Assembly (NCBI GenBank): GCA_903874275.1
Contig: CAIQRS010000266.1
Span: 1 to 45,627, forward strand
Direction of reading: 5' to 3'
Source of the DNA: an uncultured Anaeromyxobacter sp.
Lineage (GTDB): Bacteria > Myxococcota > Myxococcia > Myxococcales > Anaeromyxobacteraceae
DNA: 45,627 bases
The position numbers and the translations under genes are program-made. The notes beneath the pieces are model-generated. The model did no database searches, was not told the origin of the DNA, and saw nothing but the letters and a program-made list of their open reading frames with translations. Below, piece by piece: positions 1-10,400 of the stretch (positions are counted from its first letter, which is position 1; every line of letters begins with the position of its first letter).

Positions 1-2
1 AC

Positions 3-202
3 CCGCTCGACATGCCGGCGCTCGACGAGGTGGCCTTCGCGTCGGGCAAGCTGGTTCGCCCGGTGCTGGCGTCGATTGCCCAGATCGACGTCGCCATCGC
101 CCGGTTCCTGGGCACCGGGCGCCCCGACGCGCTCGACCTGCCGCCCGAGCCGCTCGAGGAGATGGAGCTGGTGGAGCAGATGCGCCCGCAGCGGTACTGG
201 AA

Positions 203-206
<4 letters not shown>
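3..206 (+). CDS. 3' end of an unidentified gene (partial)
   Basis: An open frame enters from the left edge and ends in TAG at 204-206, giving about 67 C-terminal residues. The ending (…LVEQMRPQRYWN) and the GC-rich third positions look like a genuine protein tail, with an acidic, proline-containing stretch before it. No motif identifies the family. The stop overlaps by a few bases the stop of the convergent sigma54 activator gene. An internal ATG at 12 is unlikely to be the start, because the frame stays open upstream of it. Confidence 0.55.
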
Positions 207-1852
<1,646 letters not shown>

Positions 1853-1888
1853 GATTGCCCCGGAGCCTATGCGAGGAACGGGCCGGGA

Positions 1889-2710
1889 TCACCCCGCCAC
1901 GAGCTGATCGAACGCGTCCCCGCCCCGCAGGGGGTCGAACACCGGGTCGGAGGAGAGCCACCCCCGGACCTTCTCCCCGTCGGCCTCGAGCGCCTTCCGG
2001 AGCGGCGCGAGCGCATCCGCGCTGCGCCCCCACTGGGCGTACAGCGACGCCAGGTCGTAGTTCACCACCGCGTCGTCCGGCTTCAGGGTTCGCGCCTTCT
2101 CGTAGGCCCGCTCCGCCTCGGCGTAGAAGCCTTTCTGTGCGTAGCAGAGCCCCAGGTCGAGGTGGATCTCGAAGCTCTCCGGCTCGAGCCGGGCCGCCTC
2201 GCGGAGGTGGCCGATGGCGGTCCGGTAGTCCCCCTCGTCCATGAGGAGGCTCGCCAGCTCGTGGCGCGCCATGGAGTCCTCGGGTGCGAGCCGGACGGCC
2301 ACCGCGAGCTCCGAGAGCCCCTCCTCGGCGCGCCCCATGTCGGCGAGCGCCAGGCCGAGCTCCAGGTGGGCATCGGCGTGCTCCGGGTCGGCGGCGATGG
2401 CCTCCCGGTACTCGGTCTCGGCCATCTCGAGGCCATGGGTGGCGAGGAACGACGCCAGGGTGAACCGCGCTCCGGGGCTCTCCGGCTCGACCTCGACGGC
2501 CTTGAGATGCGCGAGCAGCGCCTCCCGCCAGCGCTTGCGGCGGGCGTGGAGCATGGCCAGGTTCTCGTGGGGATGGGCCGAGGCCGGGTCGAGGGCGATG
2601 GCCTTGTGAAATTCCTTCTCGGCCTCGTCGAGCCAGCCGCGGTCGGCCAGCTCGATGCCCCGCTCGTTGTGCTGATCGGCCTGGGTCGGCCTGTCCCGGT
2701 CTTGCGCCAC
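1889..2710 (-). CDS. TPR-repeat protein
   Basis: A 273-residue protein built almost entirely of tetratricopeptide repeats: about six units with the W-L-G-Y-A-F-A-P pattern, for example NERGIELADRGWLDEAEKEF near the start and further units up to about residue 240. No signal peptide is seen, so it is likely a cytoplasmic protein-interaction scaffold. I place the start at GTG 2710. The frame continues upstream, but that extension is antisense to the next gene and does not look like protein. TAGACT lies seven bases upstream of the GTG and there is no Shine-Dalgarno sequence, so leaderless initiation is possible. The gene is divergent from the gene at 2762. The specific function is unknown. Confidence 0.85.
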   Translation of the reverse strand: MAQDRDRPTQADQHNERGIELADRGWLDEAEKEFHKAIALDPASAHPHENLAMLHARRKRWREALLAHLKAVEVEPESPGARFTLASFLATHGLEMAETEYREAIAADPEHADAHLELGLALADMGRAEEGLSELAVAVRLAPEDSMARHELASLLMDEGDYRTAIGHLREAARLEPESFEIHLDLGLCYAQKGFYAEAERAYEKARTLKPDDAVVNYDLASLYAQWGRSADALAPLRKALEADGEKVRGWLSSDPVFDPLRGGDAFDQLVAG

Positions 2711-2717
2711 GGGCGGG

Positions 2718-2723
2718 AGTCTA
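2718..2723 (-). promoter_or_regulatory. candidate -10 box (TAGACT) of the TPR gene
   Basis: TAGACT ends seven bases before the GTG at 2710, with no ribosome-binding site between. It is one of several such arrangements in the window suggesting leaderless transcripts. Confidence 0.35.
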
Positions 2724-2761
2724 CTCCAATGGAGTCCCGGGGCCGCCCCGGGAAAGGCGCC

Positions 2762-3238
2762 ATGAGAATCCCCCGGAACGTCGCCATCTTCGTCGTCGGA
2801 GCCCTCGTCGCGGTGGCCTGCCTCGTCGTCATCCGGGCCCTGCGGGATGGTCCCACCGACGAGGAGCAGATCCGCGCGGTCTTCGAGGCGGGCGCGCGCG
2901 CCGTGGAGGAGAAGCGCCCCGGTGACGCCATGGCCGGGGTGAGCGAGCGCTTCCAGGGCGAGGGGATGGGGCACCGCGAGCTGAAGCAGTTCATCACCTA
3001 CCAGGCCCTGCGCGGCTCCTGGAACGCTGTGGTGCCGGTGGCGGAGAAGGTGGAGGTGACGGGCGACCAGGCCGAGGCGGTCCTGGAGGTCGTCCTGGCC
3101 CGAGGCGGGAAGGGGGAGGGGGTGCTGGGCCGGCTGCCGGAGAATGGCGACGTCTGGCGCGTCGAGGCCACCCTGGCCCGGGAGAAGGGCGGGTGGAAGG
3201 TGGTCTCGGCCCGCTGGCGTCCTACAGGCCGGAGATGA
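2762..3238 (+). CDS. small membrane-anchored hypothetical protein
   Basis: 158 residues. The N-terminus has one hydrophobic segment at about 7-26 (NVAIFVVGALVAVACLVVI), followed by a soluble domain with alternating helices and strands (DEEQIRAVFEAGARAVEEKRPGDAM… and a WRVEATLAREKGGWKVVSARW tail). The helix-then-curved-sheet pattern and the C-terminal GGWKVVSARW strand resemble NTF2/SnoaL-like folds, but this is inference. The soluble part would face the periplasm. The ATG at 2762 follows GGAAAGG at good spacing. The 3' end overlaps that of the convergent lipoprotein gene by 17 bp. Confidence 0.75.
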   Translation: MRIPRNVAIFVVGALVAVACLVVIRALRDGPTDEEQIRAVFEAGARAVEEKRPGDAMAGVSERFQGEGMGHRELKQFITYQALRGSWNAVVPVAEKVEVTGDQAEAVLEVVLARGGKGEGVLGRLPENGDVWRVEATLAREKGGWKVVSARWRPTGRR

Positions 3239-3686
3239 TCTTCCAGGACTGGCCGTCGCGCTGGAGCAGGATGCGCTGGATGTCTGTGTCGCGCTTGGGG
3301 ATCTCGTGGCGCGGCGTCACCACCCGGTACTTGGCGTCGTAGAAGAGGTCGGCCTGCCCCTTGTCGCCGTTGACGATGATGTCGGTGATGCCGAACTCGA
3401 TGCGGACCTGGGTGATGCGCGAGAAGGTGTCGCGGAGGACCCCCGGGAGCGCCTTGTAGTCCACGTCGTCCGCCGCGTCCACCGAACCGGAGTCGTCGTA
3501 GTAGTTGGGCGATACGAGGGCCATCACCGCGTCGGTGTTGCGGGTGTCGAAGGCCTTCCGGTAGGCATCGACGACGGCGATGATGGCGCGGTTGTCGGGG
3601 GTGTCCCGGATCTCGGTGTTGGGGAGGTTCCTGGCGCAGGCGGCCGCGGAGAGCGCGGCCAGGACGACGAACGACGGGAATCGCAT
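3222..3686 (-). CDS. putative lipoprotein, NTF2-like fold
   Basis: 154 residues with a short signal peptide ending in a lipobox-like LSAAAC (Cys17). The mature part (…IIAVVDAYRKAFDTRNTDAVMALVSPNYYDD…, ending SWKIISGL) has the helix-helix-sheet layout and tail typical of NTF2/SnoaL-like proteins. It is probably anchored in the outer membrane or the outer face of the inner membrane. It converges on a protein of similar size and tail at 2762-3238, and the two could be distant relatives. No catalytic residues can be assigned. Confidence 0.78.
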   Translation of the reverse strand: MRFPSFVVLAALSAAACARNLPNTEIRDTPDNRAIIAVVDAYRKAFDTRNTDAVMALVSPNYYDDSGSVDAADDVDYKALPGVLRDTFSRITQVRIEFGITDIIVNGDKGQADLFYDAKYRVVTPRHEIPKRDTDIQRILLQRDGQSWKIISGL

Positions 3687-3777
3687 CCGCCCGTCAAACC
3701 ACGGTGGGCCCCGGCAGTCAATCGGCCGCCACCCGCGCGCGCCGCGCCATGCCCCGCCCCTGGACGGGCTCCCGGAT

Positions 3778-3783
3778 TACACT
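3778..3783 (+). promoter_or_regulatory. candidate -10 box (TACACT) of the SCP2-like gene
   Basis: TACACT is followed by six bases and then ATG 3790, with no Shine-Dalgarno sequence. It is consistent with a leaderless transcript. No clear -35 box is visible. Confidence 0.4.
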
Positions 3784-3789
3784 GCGTGG

Positions 3790-4248
3790 ATGACCGATCC
3801 GAGCGCCGAGGCCCTGGCCCGCTTCTTCGAGACCTCGCCCGCGGCGCGGAAGGCGACGCGGCCGCTGGCCCGCGACGCGCGTGTCGCGCTCTCGCTCCAG
3901 TCGGGCCCGGCCAGGTTCTCGATGGCGGGCGGGGAGGGGCGCGTCGAGGAGGGCGCCGAGGCCGACCCCGACTTCACCCTCACGATCCCCGACGAGGCGG
4001 TGAGGCAGATCACCGGGATCGCCGGGGACGACGTCGGCGAGTTCGGCATCGCCTTCTTCAAGCTGCTGCTGGCGCGCGAGCCGGAGAGGCGGGTGCGCGT
4101 GCACGTCAACGCCTCCACGGCGCGGCTCGTCTCGCACGGCTACCTGGGCGTGCTGGCGGCGGGCGGCGCCAAGGTGGGCTGGTGGCTCATCAAGAACGGG
4201 GTTCGGAACCCCAAGGCGGCCATCGACCGGCTGCGCGGCGGAAAGTAG
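3790..4248 (+). CDS. SCP2 sterol-binding-like domain protein
   Basis: 152 residues. The pattern of a short helix, a strand pair, GRVEEGAEADPDFTLTIPDEAVRQI and a C-terminal amphipathic helix resembles the SCP2 lipid-binding fold used to bind fatty-acyl or sterol-like ligands in the cytoplasm. In typical SCP2 proteins the segment after the 'ADxxxxxxxxD' strand is a helix like the one seen here. I chose ATG 3790; the upstream extension of the frame is not protein-like. It stands between divergently or convergently placed unrelated genes, so context gives no pathway. Confidence 0.7.
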   Translation: MTDPSAEALARFFETSPAARKATRPLARDARVALSLQSGPARFSMAGGEGRVEEGAEADPDFTLTIPDEAVRQITGIAGDDVGEFGIAFFKLLLAREPERRVRVHVNASTARLVSHGYLGVLAAGGAKVGWWLIKNGVRNPKAAIDRLRGGK

Positions 4249-4256
4249 CTCGGCCG

Positions 4257-6488
4257 TCAGCGCCCGCAGCGCAGCGAGGCGTGGCGGGCCCGCACGCGGT
4301 CGGCCTCGCGGTCGGTCTCCCGCTCGATCCGCGACCAGGCCTCCCGGGCCCCGGCCACGTCGCCCAGGCGGCAGCGCGCGGCTGCGAGCGAGGAGAGGGC
4401 CTCGACCCGGAAGGCGACCGAGGGCAACTCGCCCGCGAGCGCCCGCTCGAGGAGGGGCACCGCGGCGGCCGCGTCTCCCCGGGAGGCGGCGTACCGTCCT
4501 GCCAGGTAGGGGCCCAGGGGGTCCACCGATGTGGCGAGCGCGGGCATCACCGCGTCGGCCCCGGCCGTCCCCAGGAACCACGGTGCGGCCGCTCCGAGCG
4601 CGGATCCGGTCGCCGCCGCGACCTTGGTGGTGAGCTGCCGCGCCCGTGCCCGGTCGGGTTGGAGCGCCAGCGCCTCGCGGTAGCGCGCCGCCGCGGCGGG
4701 CCCGTCCCCGGAGCGCCAGGCCAGGTCCCCTCGGGACTCGAGCAGGCCCGAGCGCAGCGCAGGGGAGCCCTCACCGAGCGCCGAGAGGGCCTCGGCGTAG
4801 GCCGCGTCGGACGCCGCCGGATCGCTCCCCCGCAGTGCGTCGCCCAGGCCCCTCAGGTCCGACGGGTCGCCGGAGAGTCGCGCGGCCCGCCGCCAGAGGA
4901 GCGCCGCCGCCGAAGGGTCGCCGCGCCGCTCGGCGGTCCGGGCCCCGGCCTCCAGACCAGCCGCCTCCCGGGCGCAGCGCCGACCCAGGAGCCCGGCCGG
5001 GCGAAAGCGGGCCTCGGCGGCCACCAGGAGCTCCGGGGGGACCTGCATGGAGTCGAGGAAGGAGTGCCAGTCCCCCGTGAGCCGCTCGAGCGGCGCCCCG
5101 AAGGCCTCCGCGAAGGGGGCGCCGGAGTAGGCGCGGAGCAGCGGCCCCGGGCCGCGACGCTCGAGGAGGAAGGCCAGGAAGCTCCCCGATGCCCCGTAGG
5201 CCCGGGCCGCCGGCGCCGCGTAGAACCCGGCCGGCTCGACCAGGGTCGATGCCGCGGGGAGCAGCCCCAGGTCCTTCATGGCGCGGGCCCACTCGTGCGC
5301 CGTCCACTCGCCGCGCGGGATCTCGAGCGCCACGGCCAGCCCCTCGACGAGCCCGGCGTCCACCAGCACGCCGTGCCGCGCCGGGACGCCGAGCGGCCCA
5401 CCCGCCACCGCTCCCCCCACCGCGTGGACGATCTCGTGGCGCAGGGCCGGCGGGCCTCCCGGCGCGTCGAGCACCTGGATCTCGGCGAGCCAGGGCTTGG
5501 TGAACTCGGTCCGCCCGGCGCCGACGAGCCGCCGCTTCTCCTCCTCGGATCGGTGGACCCATACCTTCACTACGGGTGGATGGGTCACGCCCAGGGCCTC
5601 CGCCACCTCGGCGACGTCGGCCTCGCAGTCGCGGAAGAGCCGCTCGGCTTCGGCGGCCGGCTTCTCCCGGGGGAAGTGGAGGTCGCAGCGGGCGCCCACG
5701 CGCCTGCCGCCCAGGACCCGGTCCATGCCGGCGCGGGTGGCGAGGTCGCCGGTGCGCGCGCCCTCCACGCGGACCGCGGCGACGCCGAGGAGGGCCAGCA
5801 GGACCACGGCGAGCCCGGCCCGCGACCAGGCCGGCGGGGTGCGGCGCCGCGCCGCGGCCACCGTTGCGCCCCCCACCATCGCCGCGGTCCAGGCCAGCGT
5901 CGCGAGCCGGAAGAGCAGGAGCCGCCGGTCGAGGGCCAGCGCCTCGTCGTAGATCGGCCCGGGCCAGATGCCCAGGAACGGGTCGAGCAGGTAGGACGCG
6001 GGGCCGAGCCAGCCCTCGAGGAGCGTGGCCGAGAGCGAGGCCAGCAGCCCCGCCAGGTAGAGCCCGGCGGAGGGAAGCCCGCGACCGCGGCCGACGGTCC
6101 CGGCGAGCACGCCCAGCGCGGCGGCGGCGAGCGCCGAGGGGAGGGCGACCGCCGGAACGAAGGCGAATCCGTGGACGAGGCTGCACGGCGTGAGGAGCGC
6201 GGTCCGCAGGGCGGCGCCGCCCACCAGCGCGCACTGGAGGAGCGCCACCCGGACGCCCGCCCCGGCGAAGGCCCGCGGGGCCGACGGGTTCGCCCCGGCG
6301 AGCTCGCGCCGCGCCGCCGCGACACCCAGGGGACCGCCCAGGAGGACGGCGAGGAGGGCCGCCGCCATCCCCAGCTCCCAGCCCGGGGCCTCGAGGAGCG
6401 GGAGCCCGGCCAGGCGGAACCCCAGCGCGGAGAGCAGGCCGGCCAAGGCCGCCGCAAGGACGATTCGCCCCCTTCGACTATCGGTCAA
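4257..6488 (-). CDS. membrane-anchored gluzincin-type metalloprotease with TPR tail
   Basis: 743 residues. The first 240 are strongly hydrophobic, with roughly six to seven transmembrane segments. A soluble domain follows that contains HEIVH at 351-355, a downstream glutamate in VEGLAVALE at 382 and a YGASGSFLAFL segment at 431-441. This layout matches Peptidase MA-type gluzincins (two His plus a distal Glu binding zinc). The C-terminal 240 residues are helical repeats of TPR type (…WRSGDGPAAAARYREALALQPDRARAR). The protein would sit in the inner membrane with catalytic and TPR parts on one face. The start is TTG 6488 with GGGGGAG upstream. The substrate is unknown, and proteolytic activity is inferred from motifs only. 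Confidence 0.8.
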   Translation of the reverse strand: MTDSRRGRIVLAAALAGLLSALGFRLAGLPLLEAPGWELGMAAALLAVLLGGPLGVAAARRELAGANPSAPRAFAGAGVRVALLQCALVGGAALRTALLTPCSLVHGFAFVPAVALPSALAAAALGVLAGTVGRGRGLPSAGLYLAGLLASLSATLLEGWLGPASYLLDPFLGIWPGPIYDEALALDRRLLLFRLATLAWTAAMVGGATVAAARRRTPPAWSRAGLAVVLLALLGVAAVRVEGARTGDLATRAGMDRVLGGRRVGARCDLHFPREKPAAEAERLFRDCEADVAEVAEALGVTHPPVVKVWVHRSEEEKRRLVGAGRTEFTKPWLAEIQVLDAPGGPPALRHEIVHAVGGAVAGGPLGVPARHGVLVDAGLVEGLAVALEIPRGEWTAHEWARAMKDLGLLPAASTLVEPAGFYAAPAARAYGASGSFLAFLLERRGPGPLLRAYSGAPFAEAFGAPLERLTGDWHSFLDSMQVPPELLVAAEARFRPAGLLGRRCAREAAGLEAGARTAERRGDPSAAALLWRRAARLSGDPSDLRGLGDALRGSDPAASDAAYAEALSALGEGSPALRSGLLESRGDLAWRSGDGPAAAARYREALALQPDRARARQLTTKVAAATGSALGAAAPWFLGTAGADAVMPALATSVDPLGPYLAGRYAASRGDAAAAVPLLERALAGELPSVAFRVEALSSLAAARCRLGDVAGAREAWSRIERETDREADRVRARHASLRCGR

Positions 6489-6502
6489 GGGCTCCCCCGC
6501 GC

Positions 6503-6508
6503 TACCAT
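6503..6508 (+). promoter_or_regulatory. candidate -10 box (TACCAT) of the PilZ gene
   Basis: TACCAT is followed by six bases and GTG 6515 without a Shine-Dalgarno sequence, the same geometry as at 3778 and 20043. Confidence 0.38.
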
Positions 6509-6514
6509 GCGCCG

Positions 6515-6898
6515 GTGACCCAGGAACGCCGCGAGCACGCCCGGAAGCCCGTGGAGCTGCAGGTCGCCTACGAGAAGCTGAACGCCTTCTTCGCCGACTA
6601 CACGCGGAACATCTCCAAGGGCGGCACCTTCATCCCGTCCCGGCGATCGCTGCCGCTCGGCACCGCCTTCCGCTTCCGCCTGGTGGTCCCGGGGCGGGCG
6701 GACCCCTTCGAGCTCGAGGGGATCGTGATCCGCAACGGGACCGACGGCGACGAGCCGGGCGTGGGCATCCGGTTCAGCTGGAGCGACGAGGGGCGGCGCC
6801 GCGCGTTCGAGCAGGCGGTGGAGGCCATGATGACCGAGAGCTTCGGCCCGGTGGTGGCGCGGCAGCTGCTCGACCGTGGCGGCCAGGGCGATCACTGA
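6515..6898 (+). CDS. PilZ domain protein (c-di-GMP receptor)
   Basis: 127 residues forming a single PilZ domain. Both ligand motifs are present: the N-terminal RxxxR (RREHAR at 5-10) and the NISKGG motif at about 34-39, which matches D/NxSxxG. It therefore probably binds cyclic di-GMP in the cytoplasm. Stand-alone PilZ proteins of this size are common in Myxococcota and often affect motility or polysaccharide. The start is GTG 6515. The 3' end overlaps that of the convergent DUF192 gene by seven bases. Confidence 0.9.
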   Translation: MTQERREHARKPVELQVAYEKLNAFFADYTRNISKGGTFIPSRRSLPLGTAFRFRLVVPGRADPFELEGIVIRNGTDGDEPGVGIRFSWSDEGRRRAFEQAVEAMMTESFGPVVARQLLDRGGQGDH

Positions 6899-7356
6899 CG
6901 GGCTTCTGGGATCCCCTCGACCCGCATCCGGTCGCCGACCCGGACGCCGTGCGCCTCGGCCCAGCCCCCGGGCACCTCCAGCACCGTCCGGCTCGGCCCG
7001 CCGATGCGGGGCTCGAGGGTGAGCGGGCGCGCGCGGGCCACGATCCCGGTCACCCGCCCCGAGGAGTCGACGAAGATCAGGTCGAGGGGGATGAGGGTGT
7101 CCTTCATCCAGAAGGAGTGCTCCCCCTCCTCGTCGAAGAGGAAGAGCATGCCGCGGCCGTCCGCCAGCTCCTTGCGAAACATGAGCCCTCGCTCGCGTTT
7201 CGCCGGCGTGTCGGCGAGCTCCACCTGGACGACGTGGCTCTTGCCGCCCGACTCGAGGATGGCCCGGGGACCGCCGGAGGCCGCGCAGGCGGGAGCCGAG
7301 GCGAGCGCGAGGAGGACGAGGACCGAGGCGGCCCCCCGCCGGGCGATATCGACCAT
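6892..7356 (-). CDS. exported DUF192 family protein
   Basis: The frame can start at ATG 7380 or 7356. The later start gives a cleaner Sec signal peptide (MVDIARRGAASVLVLLALASAPACA) and a 154-residue product. The mature part carries the DUF192 signature: VELADTPAKRERGLMFR, GMLFLFDEEGEHSFWMKDTLIPLDLIFVD, then a C-terminal VLEVPGGWAEAHGVRVGD. DUF192 proteins are small periplasmic or secreted beta-barrel domains without an established function. A cysteine near the cleavage site could make it a lipoprotein, but the lipobox is not canonical. Confidence 0.9.
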   Translation of the reverse strand: MVDIARRGAASVLVLLALASAPACAASGGPRAILESGGKSHVVQVELADTPAKRERGLMFRKELADGRGMLFLFDEEGEHSFWMKDTLIPLDLIFVDSSGRVTGIVARARPLTLEPRIGGPSRTVLEVPGGWAEAHGVRVGDRMRVEGIPEARQ

Positions 7357-7486
7357 CGAGGTGCGGGAATTGCCGTGCATGGACGTTGACGGTTAGCACC
7401 CGGGCCGCGCCGCTTCAAGGCGCGCTTCCCGAGGTCGCGCAATTGCCCGGGTCGCCGGTAGGCGGGTACGATGCGGCCCAGACCCG

Positions 7487-10400
7487 ATGATCACGCCGAC
7501 CCGCACGATTTCGTCGAGTGACTCCATCGACGAAGCCGCGCGACAGAAGACCCAGTCGATCACCGTCCTCGAGCGGGAAGCGCGCGAGGAAGGGGACGGC
7601 GCGAGCGCTGCCGCGCTGCTGCGCCGGGGCGCGACCCTCGCGCGGGAGCTGCCGGACCTCGGGAGGGCGGAGTCGCTGCTCCTCCACGCGCTCGCCCGCC
7701 TGCCCGGCGACCCGGAGATGCTGCGGGAACTGGCGGCGGTGCGGGAGCAGCTGGGCGATCTCGCCGGAGTGGCCGCGGTGCTCGAGGAGGAGGCCGACCG
7801 GACCTCGCGTCCTGCCGAGGCCGCCCAGCGTTACCTGGCGCTGGCCCGGTGGTGGGAGGAGCGGATCGGACGGCGGGACCGCGCGGCGCTCTTCTACGGC
7901 CGGGCCTTCCGGCTCGACCCCGATCTGGCCGAGGCGCGACGCCGGGCCGTGTCGTGCGCCGAGGCGCTCGGGCGGTACGCCCAGGCGAAGAAGCTGCTCG
8001 ACGGCTGGCGCGACGCCGGGGGCGACCGGGCCGAGCTCGCGGTGGCCTACGCCCACCTGGGCGTCGGCCTCGTGGACGAGCCGCTCGAGCACGCGCTCGC
8101 CCTCGACGCCACCGTGGAGGCCATGCTCCTCGACCGGGGCGCGCCCGGGGCGGCCGAGACGCTCGAGCGGCTGCGCTCGGCGCCCCGGACCTGGCGCGAC
8201 CAGGCCGGCGCCCTGGTGCAGCGGGCCGCGGTGGAGAGGGACAGGAAGGAGGCCGCGCGGATCTGGCTCCGGCTCGCGGCCTTGCACGTCGCCTACGACC
8301 CCGACGGCGCCTCGCTGGCGCGCGAGGCCTTCGACAGGGCCTGGCTGGCCTCGCCGGGCCACCCGCGGGCGCTCGACCTCCTCGAGCGCTGGCACGGAGA
8401 GAGGGGCGACTGGACCACCCTGCGCGAGGAGCTGACCCGGCTGGCGCGCAGCTCGCGCGATCTGGCGGCCGCCGTGGCGGCGAACCTCCGGCTGTCCCAG
8501 CTGCTGCTCGTCCGGTTCGGCGACGCGGACGGCGCGCGCGACGCGCTGGCCCGCGCCCTCGACCTCGACCCCGCCAACGACGAGGCCGCCCTCCACCTCT
8601 TCGAGGCCCACGTGGACGCCGGGCGCGAGGCCGACGCCCTCTCGGTCCTGGAGCGGCACCTCGACGCGCGCTCCCACCGCCCCGAACACGCGCTGCTCCG
8701 GCTCCGGGGAGCGGAGATGGCCGTCGCCGCCGGGCAGCAGCCCCGGGCCCGCCGGATGCTGGAGGCCGCGCTGCGCGAGTCGCCCGGGTTCACGCCGGCG
8801 GCGCGGCTGCTCCTGCCGCTGCTCGAGTCGGCCGGCGACTGGCCGCAGCTCGTGGAGACGCTCCAGTCGGTCGCCTCGGCCGAGCGGGATCCGGCCGCGC
8901 GGGCCTCGCTCCTCCTGCGCGCCGCGGAGGTGGCCCTCGATCCCATCGGCGACGCGGCCGAGGCGATGCGCATCCTCACCTGGGCGCTCGTCTCCGAGCC
9001 GGCGCGCGCGGCGGCCCGGCGCCAGCTCGAGGCGGTCGCGGCCCGATCCGGGGACTACACCGGCCTCTCCCGGGCCTTCCTGGCCGGCGCTGCGGCGGCG
9101 GGGGCCGACCTCGGGACCAGGAAGGCGCTGCTCCGGCGGGCCGCCGAGATCGAGGAGCACGATCTCGGGCACGCCGAGGAGGCGGCGCGGGTTTGGCGCA
9201 CCCTCGCCGATCTCGACCCGTCCGACCGCGGCGCGGCCAGCGCCTACGAGGCCGCGCTCTCGCGCGCCGGGCGCCAGGCCGAGCTCATCGAGGACCTGAC
9301 CGGACGGCTGGCCACCGCCTCCGGCGCGGACCGTCGCGAGCTCTCCATCAAGATCGCCCGGCTCCACCTGGAGGCGGGCGACGCGCCGCGGGCCGAGGGC
9401 GCCTGGCGGGACGTGCTCGCCGAGGACGGCACCGATCCGGAGGCGCTGCGCGGGCTCGCCACGTCGCTGCGCGCCGACGGCTCCGAGGCGGCCGCCGCCG
9501 AGCTCTGCCAGGTCCTGGCGCGTCTCTCGGCCCAGGGAGCCCCGGACCGCGCCGACCTCGAGGCCGAGCGGGCGGCCCTCCTCCTCCAGCCGCTGGCCCG
9601 CCCCCTCGACTCCGCGGGCGCCTGGCTGGCGTTGCTCGACGCAGGCGGCCTCGCCCCTCCGCTGGCCGCCCAGGCGGTCCGGGCGCTCGAAGACCTCCTG
9701 GCGAGCGGCATCGACCCGGTGCGCATCGCCCGCGCCCTGGCGCCCGTCCACGCCGCTGCCGGCGACGCCGGGCGCCACGTCGAGATGCTCGAGGTGATCG
9801 CCCGCGACGAGTCGGCCGACCCGTCCGACCGGGCGCGCATGTGGCTCGACGTCTCGGCCATCCGCCAGGACCGTCTCGGCGACGCCCGCGGAGCGCTCGA
9901 CGCCGCCGCCGAGGCGCTGGGCCAGGCGCCCAGCCACCCCGAGGCCCGGCGCAGGGTGGAGGACCTGGCCACCCGCGCCAGGGCCTACACCGAGCTCCAC
10001 GCCCTGCTCGTCCGGGCCGCCGACGCACTCTCCGGGCAGCCCGCCGAGGAGCGGTCGCTGCGGATCCGCGCGGCCCAGCTCGCCGAGGAGGAGCTGGGAT
10101 CCCAGGAGCAGGCGGCCACGCAGCTCCGGCGGGTTCGCCAGGTCTTCCCGGACGATGCCGACGCGCTCGCCGGCCTCACCCGCCTGGCGCTGGCCGGGGA
10201 GCGCTGGGAGGAGGCGCGCGATCTGCTCGCCGATCGCGAGCGGCTCGAGCCGCCGCCGCCCGAGCGCGCCGCGCTCGCCACCCAGAGGGGCGACCTGCTC
10301 CTCGAGCGGCTCCATGACCCCGTCGCGGCGGTCGCCGCCTACCGCCACGCGCTCGAGTTCGTGCCCCGCGAGCAGTCGGCCCGGCTGCTCGCCCGGACCG

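Noticed and set aside
3144-6518. 1124-codon plus-strand frame antisense to the gluzincin gene
   Set aside because: Arg/Gly/Glu-rich shadow; the minus strand encodes recognisable membrane helices and HEIVH.
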